A stretch of DNA of 64,000 bases from NCBI GenBank assembly GCA_947568835.1, contig OX387604.1:9765860-9829859 (forward strand). The letters run 5' to 3'. This document shows, in pieces, positions 23,232 to 34,194 of the stretch (its first letter is position 1; each line of letters opens with the position of its first letter). This DNA comes from Protonemura montana (Eukaryota; Arthropoda; Insecta; Plecoptera; Nemouridae). A program made the translations under genes and the position numbers. The notes beneath the pieces were generated by a model, which had not been told where the DNA came from, did no database searches, and worked only from the letters and a program-made list of their open reading frames with translations.

Positions 23232-26200
23232 CTGAAATAAATAAAAAAAAAGACGGTGCATTTTTAATTAACGTTTAGAAGATTAAAAGCTCGAAGGGCA
23301 GAGGAGGTGTGGTGTGGGGAAGGGCTATTAACTGTTTTAATTAACCTATACTACTAGTATGACAGTCATGGCTGATACCAGAGTCCATAGCTAAGAAAGT
23401 CGGTCTGACTTTTGTTCTAATATAAGGAGAAGTATGGAAATAATTGTGTACATTATAGTGATAATAATGTTTTCTGACCATTAGGTTGATACTGTCGGGT
23501 ATAATGATTTTGTGACCTGTCACGGTTCAAACTAGTTGACGGTTATCTTTCCGTTGCATCAAATCAACCAACATTCATTTCAAGTGAAAATAAAGGACAG
23601 CATTGACGAGGTTCAGGACTGGACGACATGGTAAGAAACCGTAACACTAAAAAGAAAATCACTGTTCATATTACAAAAAAAAATTACAAAAAATTTAAGG
23701 GCCTGTCCAAACAACACGTGCTAGCTAAACATACATTTTTTGACGGCCTCTGTTTTTTACAACTTTTTTATGCGTCTCGTAAAAGCCAAGATTGCGTTTA
23801 TGATGGATTTTCAAGTTAATGCATACCGTCAAATCACTTCCTTTTTTGTTTTCCTTTTGTACCGGTATAACTTATAATTTCTAAATCATGTGTATGATTT
23901 CCAATACCAATATCCCGGATAGTGATCAGATCGTGTCTCAAAGATATAAAAAGAATATAAAAGTGATGAAATCGGATATGGAAGCACCGATTTATCATAA
24001 ATGATCTGTGGTCAAGTGAAGGGTCAGCATCAGCATGAGTTGTAACTTGTTACTCAACAGAACGTAGAGCCTATGGATTTTGTTTAATTACAGCCTTGGT
24101 GGTCAAGGGCACGTTGGCTTTAAAGCCGTACGAAGGGCTTACCTATTGCTAATTTACTTTCTGCCCAACACAGGTATCGGTCCTACTGCAACTAAATTAA
24201 AAGTGTTCATTTCGATGGACTTTGCTAACATCACACATCAAAGTACGGGTCATATGAAAATGATTAGGGCCATATTAATTGGGGAACTGACTGCTAGTCA
24301 GAACAGTTTTTTTTAAGCCATTTTCTTCACTTTCCCCTAACTTGAGGCAAAAAATAAGATGGTTATTTTGATTAACAAGGATCCACAGAATAATCAATCA
24401 ATGTTGCACTTAACTAAAACATAAAAACACAACACTAACCGCAGGCAGTTTTTGATTATTAAACATCGCGGCACATTTAAAAATGAATCATCTAAATTCA
24501 TTACTCTTGAACTTACTCGTATTTTATTTTGCTTTTTATAACACTCGGTGTAGTCTGTAAACTCTCTCTGATTCAGATTTGAATACGAAATAAATCACTT
24601 ATACATTCTATTCAACGTTCCACCAATAACACCACCAGTCCCGACAGGGGCCCGTAAGAGACTGAACGTCTATCTCAAGGAGTCATGCATCGGCATCTGC
24701 TATTGGCCCTTGAAGTAGAAAATGAAGTAGCTGTTACACATTCGATGGGGAAATCGAAGTCGAAAAATTGGCTGGTCGGAAGGGACGGAATGGGTTGGTT
24801 GACGCTCCAGTCTAACCCCTGTAAACGCAATAGGGGAATTAATAAAAAGGACCCCTCAGAAAGGTGAGTTCACCTTTCAATTGCCACCACTGTTACGGGG
24901 GGGCAAGGACCTCGTTTAATTCTACGAGATACCTAAAAGAGATGAGAAAAACATTCTGTAACCCCGGCCCGACTTTCGGGCCAGGCTCGGGTTCCGATGT
25001 TCAGCATTTGGGCTCTTTTGGACTTGCGCGCTATTGTTTTTGTTTCAGGCATTTGAACTAATTTCAGAAACACCACACTCCGTCGTGATATTGAAAGTTC
25101 CCACGGCTAAGACTCGACCTTGTTTGATTCAAACTTGATCAGTCGATTCCATTCAAATTTAAAAGAATTATTTTAATCTTACATTGAATCACGCTCGTCG
25201 CTTGTTTCCAAACACGAAAATTAACGCGAAAATGCAATCAATTAAAAACGCACGTCTGCAATCACGTACTTCGTTTTTGTGTACCTACCACGGGATAACG
25301 TACTCGGCAGAAAATAGAAGAATTTCGCTATCTATGCGGCTAACAAGGTTATATTTGTGGAACTTTTGCGGCTGCATTAATAGCAAAATGTTGATAGAAT
25401 TTAGATCTGAATGCTTCCGACGCGAAGAATATGAATTGGCCAAGTCAAAGGCAAGTTTTTTAATGTTAAAAAAGTTCTCAGCGTGAACTAGGGAGGACAT
25501 TTCCTGCCTTAGAAACGATTTATTTTCTTAGGAACATTTCATTATCGCTTTTTACAAATTATATTTAAAATACCGCAAGACATTTTTCGAAACTCAAATT
25601 ACAATTCGGCTTTCGAGGCTTTGGACTTTATTAAGTCAGCCAAACTTTCTGTGAACAATTCTGAGCAGAGCTAGAACAAATGAATTTCCAGCATTTCAGG
25701 GTCGGGCACCTGGACCAACAAAAAATAAGTATCTCATCTTTGATACCTAACACGAGGATAGTACCTCCACCTAAAGCCCTGTTCTTACTCGCTGTTATTT
25801 TCATCATAAGATAAGTTGTTAGATGATTTAAATAAGTTCGCCCTGAGTAAAGCCACGGAAACTGCAAAAAGTTGCGAAAATTACAATCAAGGACTTTGCG
25901 AATGAAATTTTAATAGCTTCAGTTGCATGGCAAGTAAGCTATGCACTAGTAGTACAAAAGTAAAGGCATGTCGATGTTGATAAAGAACACAACAGGCTGA
26001 GAACAACAAATGATTTAGCAATCTGAAGAAATTGTATAAAAATTGAATTTATGAAATCTACATTCTAAAATATAAATTAATAGAATTTCACCACTTAAAA
26101 ATAGACTGAAAATAGATGCAAAAAAGACAATTTGCCAGTTTCCCAAATTTGCCAAGTTTGGTATAAAAACTTCCTGATATATTTGTAAAAACTCTGAATA

Positions 26201-27186
26201 CTTGAGCAGGCATGGTTGGATTTTGCCGTACTAATAGCACAATATTTTACTCTGCATATTTAATCAAAATCAAAGCAGCAGGTGTCAATAAGATGGACTT
26301 GTTGGAACCAACTCTATAATATAAAAAGATTTTGTCACTTATCTTACAGCTCTCGCGAGCCTTCTTTCCGAGGGACGACAGATGTATCACTATGTTATGT
26401 TCTTCCGTCGTCCAGGAACTTTAAGATTTTCACAAGCTTGCGATGCTGTTGCTCAAGAATTTAAAATATAGACAGAATATTCCAATTGAAAATCGTGTTC
26501 ACACAATAAAAATAATTCACAAAGAAATTAAATAAGTACAAATTGTAACTTACGATGGCCTAAAAGCTGGCTTAACATTAATTTGAAAATGACAATCCCT
26601 CAACGATAAGGTTTCTATAATACAGTTTGTTGTAAACAGGTATTTACAAGATTTTGTTCTGATATTTGGCCTCAGACTCGTTCTATTTTACCTATTTAAA
26701 AATTAACACACAAATGTCTATGGTAAATTTGTTTATTGCATAGAAATTGTGTTTCACAAATCTTGTAAGGTAGATATAATAATATTTCCAGTACAAGAAA
26801 TGGTAAGAAATGGTAAGAAGAGGAAAGGAGGAAACACAACTTACCGGGGTCGAAGTAGTCAATTAGGAGTGACAAAGAAGGTACAACAGTTCGACTGTTG
26901 ATCTGAAGAATTTGTTTTACCTTCTTCATATCTCCTCGTTGATTTTGAATTCAGTAAGATAGGAACTTTTAAGCTTGTTGTTGTGATAACATTTTAATGT
27001 TTGGCACGCCAACATCTGAATATAAAATAATTGAAGAAAAATTACATGAAATATTTACAATAATACTTGTGTACAATTATTTTTATAAGATAAAGGAACA
27101 CTTTTTACTTCACTGAATCAGTGAATTGGTAAGAATAAAAATAAATTTACAAAAATGATTGTTAGCACATGTGGATTGTTTTACAT
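23232..27186. other. Intergenic region between GPCR and GDP-fucose transporter
   Basis: No gene recognised. It contains a short perfect palindrome at about 24860-24879 (GAAAGGTGA/TCACCTTTC), a CpG-rich patch near 24960-25000, and short directly repeated AGAAATGGTA units near 26798-26820. Open frames of 60-100 codons are on both strands and look random. The 5' leader of the GPCR and the 3' UTR of the transporter should lie at the two ends. Confidence 0.5.
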
Positions 27187-28770
27187 CTACAACATAGTAC
27201 TGTGTTGCTGTTGCTGCCTTTCGATGCGATACTGTTTCTGCATTTCTAGCTGTTTTATTCGAGCATAAGCAGCGCTTGCCAGCAAAATAATCCAATTTGA
27301 GAACCACCAGAGTGGTGGTTTCAAAACGTCATACCAGTATGTCGCAAGAACGGTTTGAGCACAAGCTTTAGCAGTCCCCGATATGTTGTGTGTGAGAGGA
27401 GAAGTTACCTGGAAAATAGCGAGTTGCATGGCATCAAAATAAGTTCAGTTTGAAGAGAGTTAAAGATCTCAGTTTCAGTGAAAATACCTTTATTTGAAGA
27501 GCAGTGACGAAGCCTATAGAGAATCCACATAAGCCCCCTACTACCATCAGCGCCCAGAATATCATACTGAATAACTTGTCATAATTCATAATGGCTGCAA
27601 CTTCCCCATTCATTACAATCATGGGAATAAAAATAAGGCAGGAATATACATTGTTATAATAAGACAGAAGCCAAACTTCATTGTTTAAAAATGGAAGCAC
27701 CCTTTTTGTGTAAATAGAATAAAGTGAAAGAGCTAGCGATCCTAACACCCCATACACTGTGCCGAGGATGGAGAGTGAGCCTGCAATAAAGAGAGCATAT
27801 GGTATTAGAGCCTTAATTATCAACCAAACTACTATTTAAAATGTGTTTGTAATCTAATAATGGATTAGTGACACACCCAATACATTTTCTTGGTCAACAC
27901 CAAGCCAGAATCCAGATAAAATTAGAGCACAGCAAGAAATTGCAGGAAGGGAAGTTTTTTGTCCTGAAATTCAGAGAAATATTAAAATTATTCTATATTG
28001 ATAACATCTTGAATTTAAATACCAGTATTTACTGAGTAATGGAATAAAATGTTAAAATTACTTTAACGATAATTAGAGGATCATACCTAATATAAAGTAA
28101 GTCAATAAAACATTAAAAACTGTAGTCAAAGATCGGCCCACAAAGTAAAATGCTACATCAACGTGCTTGAGACATAAGTTGTTGAATGCTATCATGCCTG
28201 TGAATAGCACAGAAACAGGAAGAACCTGAAAATAATAAAGGAAATTAAAGTTGATATCTGGTTAATAGTAGACATTACATCCTATTTATAATCGTCAATC
28301 AAATATTAATATACAAGAGTGTCTGATCAGAATCGCTGGTGCTGCAAATTTCAATAAATTAAAAATAATGTATTACAATGTAAACAAGGTGTTTACCTTT
28401 CTCACTACGTCGGCGCTAAGTGGGGAACCTTTTGGAAATTTTATTGTAGCTGGGAATATTTGTGAAAGCGTGCTCAGAGTAAAGCAAATTAGCGATGAAA
28501 CTATACATTGAAACCATGTAACAAATAGTGGCGCATCTAGATTCACAACATCACTACTCAGAAGTGTTTTGTTAACGAAAACAGTAAATATTGATATGCA
28601 CCTGGAACAGGAGACAATACAGTAGCATTAAAGAAATTTGGTGTGGAAACACAAGTACGGTAATATTTTGCTATCTTAAATAAATACAAAACAAAATAAT
28701 TTTCTTACCAATAGGAGATGACAACAACGACTATATGTACATATTTAGCAAATAATCCATCCCGAATCAT
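27187..28770 (-). CDS. nac: GDP-fucose transporter (SLC35C1 family)
   Basis: A Golgi antiporter importing GDP-fucose for fucosylation of N-glycans, O-fucose and core alpha1,3-fucose. Drosophila nac (Gfr) is the orthologue. Six coding exons on the minus strand: 28770-28709, 28601-28397, 28225-28087, 27963-27877, 27780-27488 and 27408-27187; all phases match, giving 335 residues (human SLC35C1 is about 364). Seen: TM1 [113 protein letters not shown], and the most conserved stretch [21 protein letters not shown]. The C-terminus is short, charged and Gln-rich ([10 protein letters not shown]-like). The start ATG at 28770 is the first in frame. It lies head-to-head with the sulfotransferase gene, 613 bp apart. 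Confidence 0.93.
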
Positions 28771-29383
28771 TCTGGTAATGATTTTCGTGGAACTTTATTA
28801 AATTTTAAGGAATTTATGGTTTAAGATAGCGATCTAACGTGAATGTAAACATGCCGCTGCAAGACGTAGGCAAGTGGGAACTGGGAACTGTCAAAATACC
28901 ACCGCCTTTCTAGCTCTAGTCGAACGTTCAATTCTCGTTTCTGAATCTAGTTAGTTTGAATCTAGCTAGTCTGTGGTTGGTTGGTTTGACTTCTGTCATG
29001 GCGCCCTGGGAGGGGATTAGCTGAGTTTCCTTAGAACGGAATTTTTTGTTCAAGCGATATTTTTATGCTAAGTTGTAGTTTTTATGTCAATTATTTTATT
29101 GGAGATGACAGCGCACTGGCATTTTGTGTCATGGGCCATCTTTTAATAACTTCGATCGTGGAACATTAGTGATGTGTTAAGGTCAGAATGGATGTTGACA
29201 GTAGGCCTAGGTTATAAAAAATACAAATTCTCAGATAGCCTAGCCTACTTAAATTAAAGGTGCGACGTGGTTGATAACAGTACCTTAGCGAAATAGTTAA
29301 ACAAATATTTACGAAGCAAGTATCATTCTTGAGTGGTTTGCACATAAGAATGAAGGAAATATTTTACCAGAATAGTTCGAAAT
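28771..29383. promoter_or_regulatory. Shared intergenic region of two divergent Golgi genes
   Basis: A 613-bp interval between start codons of the minus-strand GDP-fucose transporter and the plus-strand sulfotransferase. It must contain both 5' UTRs and the promoter(s). It contains repeated TCTAGTTAGTTTGAATCTAGCTAGT-like words near 28945-28970. No TATA box is clear, which would suit a bidirectional housekeeping promoter (inference). Confidence 0.5.
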
Positions 29384-30601
29384 ATGACACAGAACATGCG
29401 CTTGAAAGTAATCCTGCTTTGTCTCCTTATACTGTGCTCCCTCAGTATGATATTTTACTTGGGAAATCTGTCGCAACTAGATGAAACAGGTAGGTAAACA
29501 AGTCTAATGCTACAACTTACCTGCATTTGCAGAAATTTTGTTCCGAAATGAAATGGACCTGGTATGATAAAATTAATAAACATTGGCAACCATGGTTTGT
29601 TTTCTTTTATAGGTGGCCCGATGGAACCATTGGTATACCGGCAGCCATGGGTTAATAATTCTGGTCAGATCCTGCTTACAAGAATGATTTACATCGAGCG
29701 CCAAGAACATTTACAAAAAATGTGCACTCTCGGAGTTTCCAATGGATCTGCGGCGCTACAACTTTCTGACGAAGAATTGCAGAAAGGAACGTTTGATCAC
29801 ATTTTGGTTGATGAAAAGCACCGGCTTCTTTACTGCTACGTGCCAAAGGTTAGTTGAGGCTTTATGACTTCTTGGTCTTACATTTTGTGTGTTGCTAGAA
29901 ACAGTAATAATAATTGATACTTTTCTTAGGTGGCATGCACCAACTGGAAGAGAATATTTATGATTCTTACGGGAAAAGCCAATGGGACAGACATCTTGGC
30001 GATCCCAGCGAGTGCAGCTCACGAAAAGAATGTGTTCACCAAACTCAGTAATTATTCGGCTCTTGAGGCCAGGTCTTTGTTACACACATATACCAAATTC
30101 ATTTTTGTTCGCCACCCATTGGAAAGATTGCTCTCTGCATATCGAAACAAACTAGAACAGCATTATCTGAGCTCAAAATACTTTCAAGCCAGATTTGGTC
30201 GTCATATTGTCAAAAACTATAGATACAATGCAACGAAAGAATCTCTTGAAAAAGGAGATGACGTTACATTTGCAGAATTCACTGCATATTTGACGAATCC
30301 AGATAACAGTGAATATAATGAACACTGGAAACCTATTAACGAGCTTTGCCATCCATGTACAATTAACTACGACATTGTTGGAAAGTACGAAACTCTTTAT
30401 AAAGACTCTGAGTTTATTTTGCGACAAGCTGGGGAGTCTAGAATCGAATTCCCGCACCCACCTAAGCCCTCCAGTACTGCGTCTATTCTTCGGAAATATT
30501 TTAGCACTTTGTCAGAGGAAACTATAATGCAGCTTTATAATATTTATTTGGTTGACTTTAAATTATTTGGATATAATTTAAATGATTACAATACAGGTTG
30601 A
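29384..30601 (+). CDS. Carbohydrate sulfotransferase, CHST11/chondroitin 4-O type
   Basis: A Golgi type II membrane enzyme transferring sulfate from PAPS to a glycan, in the CHST8-14/HNK-1 sulfotransferase family. The best resemblance is to chondroitin/dermatan 4-O-sulfotransferases (CHST11, CHST14). Exons: 29384-29489, 29613-29848 and 29930-30601, giving 337 residues. Seen: short cytosolic N-terminus, one membrane anchor (about residues 8-26), 5'-phosphosulfate-binding YCYVPKVACTNWKR (about 109-122), 3'-phosphate-binding RHPLERLLSAYRNK (about 175-188), GDDVTFAEFTAYL, EHWKPINELCHPC and DIVGKYETL. Several N-glycosylation sites are visible. An out-of-frame upstream ATG at 29350 opens 44 codons overlapping this start. 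The exact acceptor sugar cannot be read from the sequence. Confidence 0.92.
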
Positions 30602-31220
30602 TCTTGATATTTGATCTCATTATTTTACTATAAATGTTGTCAACTCAGTCGGCTTTATGTTCTTTGAATTAAACTCAAGTCATCCAACTAGCAAGTAATA
30701 TATTTACCTTAGGTGCAATGTAGCATTAGTTGTCTTTAAATTATTTTAGCATTGAAGTAACGTTGATGTCTTAAGCTTCAAGGCACATTTTTACGTGAAT
30801 TAATAATTGATCATTGATATTTATTGTTAGATGACATTATTGTGTTGTGTTATTAACTCTTCAGTATACTCAATTAGATTGAGCATCTTATTAAGGTTAT
30901 TAAGACTCATTCGGCATTATATGTTGTGAAAATGGAGCCTGCACTCTTGGTGTGAGAATAATTTGTTTCTAGAACAAAGATATTTTTTCGGTGTATGCAT
31001 GAATATTAGGTGTAATGGTTGTGTTCATGTGCCAATTCGTGATATTGTGATCAATGGTTGATGTATTCCAACAATTAAGTTGTCTACATGTGCTTAAATT
31101 ATGTTATCAGTGTCAATTATCAAAAATTTTGGAGGCAGGAACTCCAGAGTTTTCTAATTTCTTATTTTTGATATGTTATTATGATAATAAAGTATTAAAG
31201 CCTTTAACTGTTTCTTGAAG
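30602..31220 (+). other. Sulfotransferase 3' UTR
   Basis: AT-rich non-coding sequence after the stop codon. The polyadenylation signal AATAAA is at 31186-31191. The SINE target site begins 30 bases beyond it, near the expected cleavage site. Confidence 0.6.
31186..31191 (+). promoter_or_regulatory. Polyadenylation signal AATAAA of sulfotransferase gene
   Basis: A canonical hexamer about 585 bp beyond the stop codon, in an AT-rich context with GT-rich sequence following. Confidence 0.55.
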
Positions 31221-31234
31221 ATATTTAATGACAA

Positions 31235-31609
31235 CACTGCGCTGAGTCATGTATTGGATGGGTGACCATCATATACATGACCAGTTCTGTTAGGGAGAGA
31301 GGTTAGAGGGATGAAAGTTAGTACAGCAACTTCATTCGCCCTGCTTGCCAACTTCTCGACAGCATGGATTTGTGGAGGAATCCTGCTGTTTGAGTTGTAC
31401 TGGCCTTCGGAAGGGACGTTAAGCCGGTGGTCCTCTTGGTGCTCTTCAACGGGAGTAAGCTATGTGCCGGCACCGGGTTTCCCCTCCTCTCTTTTAGGTT
31501 AGGTTCATCATCACTCTCATCATCATCCACTCATTCACCGACGCCATTATACCAGTGCCGCATGGCCAGATGTCAAAACAGTGCGTCGTTAAACATCACA
31601 TTAATAATT
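31235..31609 (+). mobile_element. 5S-derived SINE, 5'-truncated, with 14-bp target-site duplication
   Basis: This plus-strand copy starts inside the 5S-like head (CACTGCGCTGAG) and ends after GTCGTTAAACATCAC. The exact 14-bp duplication ATATTTAATGACAA flanks it at 31221-31234 and 31610-31623. Five-prime truncation plus a long exact duplication is the mark of target-primed reverse transcription by a LINE. The block order matches the full-length copies. Confidence 0.9.
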
Positions 31610-31623
31610 ATATTTAATGACAA

Positions 31624-34194
31624 ATAAAATTCCCCTTCGAGCCAGGCAACCTGTGCTACACGCATGTATCATGTGTTACCGCGTTAGAAGATTTAACTTG
31701 GTCGAACTTCCCACTACAGACATCCTAAAAAACTGACTACCATGAAAATATTTGAAAAATCGCCGCCCTACCCCTGGAATACCAGTTTTTATGAGCTGCT
31801 ATTACTCTCATTTAGATGGCCAACTTTAATGAAAGAGCTGTGTTGTTTTCCCGCGTTTTTAGTTCTTATCAAGTACTATCCACCCACCCACCTTCCACTA
31901 CGGATGCGAGGCAGGAGGGTGAGACGGATGTAGTAGGGGTAACAGGAAGATAACTTGGCTTGAACTTCCTTTATTTTATGTTAGATCCATTTAACATAGT
32001 GGACAAATAAAATCTCATTGGAAATATGACGTGTTTCTCGGACGCTATTGTGTGAATTTTAATAATGAGATTAAAATTAAAATTAAAATTAATCTTTGTA
32101 ATCAATCTGACTTCTTCTTAGGGTAAGTTTAATCAAAGACCATATTTCGTACATTTCCATTTGGAAAATATTATTTTTTAATGGAAAAAATAGCAGCTAC
32201 ATTTCTTAGATATTTGTTTCCGAGCATCTGCTACATGCGTATGAACTTTGAGTTTTTGTATTATTCTGTTATTTTCACGTGTTCTTACATGGACCGCAGC
32301 AAGTCTAATCTGAAAGTCGAGAGTAGAATTCCGTCATTGTTGAGCTATCATATTATGTGCGCTTGGAGTAGTGAGATAAACTCTGTTGCTGTTCTATCTT
32401 GTAAGATCTCCCTCCAACCTCTTGGTCCATTCTGGAGGCAACAGAGCACTCCGCCGCTTTGGTGAAGTCGCCTTGGAATCATATTTTGCTGTCGCCTTCG
32501 CACAAAGATTTAAAATTCTTTCTCAGGCTAGAAATTAAATTGAATCGGTCTTGACTTACCGAACTAGATTATACAACCACCATCGACGGGTTCTTTTCAT
32601 TCAGACCAAAGTCGTAGTGACTGTTAAAAGTTTTGCTACTAACTGGCAAGTCTAAAGTTTTTAAATAAACGCCGAATCTCAGAGAAGCTGTCTCAAGAAG
32701 GGAGTGAGTGTGTAGAGTGCAACAGCCTCGACTTGGACATAGTTTAGAAAAGTTTAGTAGTACTCGTGCGGGTTCTGAAGGAACAGTGAGGCCGCTGTGG
32801 AAATCTTACGGTGAGTTATGACAAGAAATCGCTATTTGACGTTTTATGATTGGTTGACTAGTGCTACACAGTGATTTCGTATGTGAATGAAGATGTTTTT
32901 TGCTAAAAAAAACTCTCCGAAGTTTAGAAGTAATATTTTTAACGATAAATATTTCCAAATGTGGACATTGTGTCTGGAACCTCGCAGGTGTGGTAGGGCT
33001 AAGATAAGGCACAATTTTTATTGTGATTTCATTTCTTTGTTTAAGCGTATTATCTGGGTGGTATTGTTGGCATTTTGATTTGCATGTAAACTTTTACCTC
33101 GCAATGCCAAAACTGTCCAGAGATAGGCCACTTACTCGTGTGATTTGCATTGTTGATTCTCTTTGACATGTAGAAAACCAAGAACCCTCCTGGGTTTTTT
33201 TCATGTATATTTTTTAATTGGAGACCAGTGAAATTGAATATCGGTGCGTTTCCTGTGAGTGGTTGTCAGTAGTCCATACCCGAGGACCAGGCGCTGACCA
33301 CCACACCGCGCGGTTCGAAGATCATGTCACTTCAGAGTTCAGATAATGGGCAACTTTATGATGGACTTTAACTGTAGTCTTAAACTCATCGCGCTATTAC
33401 TAATAGGAAATCGTTGCTCGTGAGCCATTCTTATTGGATTAGGAGAATTAATTCTGTTCACACAATGCAATACTTTTAGTTGTGGTTGGTAGTAGAATAA
33501 CACATTTTAGAACTACCCTTTTAATGAACTGATGAACCATTATGTGTGCCAGTTCCCTTCATAAATTCTGTACAGAACTTTACAGTGACCAAAATTCAAT
33601 ATCCATAAACATTGTCTCGTTTTTGTAGTTGTTATTCTCTGAAGTGCATCTCCAATGTTAGGGAATGGAGTTGCAATGTTGGAGATAATAAAACGGTACC
33701 ATCTCGCTGTCACCGTTTTTATTTCCTGTTAGTTGCATTTGCATAGATTACCCCTTGGATACGCAAGAAAGCTGCTGCTTATCTCGACTCGGTGTTGAGC
33801 GTGAATGATTTGATGAATAACCAATTATATTAATTTTTCAAGAGAATAAAAAACCCATAATCTCCTTCAAGCCCGCTAAATTATTTTATTTGTTTCCTCA
33901 GTAGCAGAAACATTTGATTCCAAATCTCAGCAGCGGACCATTTATGTTCATCATATTGATAGCAAATCAACAGACGTTTTTTGGCCTGAACGGGATTCAG
34001 GGCAAAACAGCTTTAAACAACCTGTATTACATAGGATACGATAACAAACCGTTAATTCTTTGTCCCACAGGTAAACGCGCTTTCGGGGTGGTTTCCTCCG
34101 AAATCGTTCGAACATTGCGATCAGACTTGGCACGACTGGAAGCACCTTAGATTGCCAGCTCGGCCGTACACCGTCGGCTGGAGCCAGCAGAACA
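31624..34194. other. Region upstream of laminin beta start
   Basis: No gene recognised. It contains a short (AAAATT)n run near 32074-32094. The laminin promoter and 5' UTR must lie at the right end; an acceptor-like site CCCACAG at about 34071 suggests that the leader is spliced. Confidence 0.5.

Noticed and set aside
31311-31502. Recurring 60-65 codon open frames of one similar sequence (also at 59334-59525 and 61679-61870)
   Set aside because: They are translations of the SINE body; SINEs do not encode protein.
33270-33330. Possible tRNA-like segment (GGTTCGAAG, GTGGTCAGCGCC on the reverse strand)
   Set aside because: No cloverleaf could be built; only isolated box-like words.
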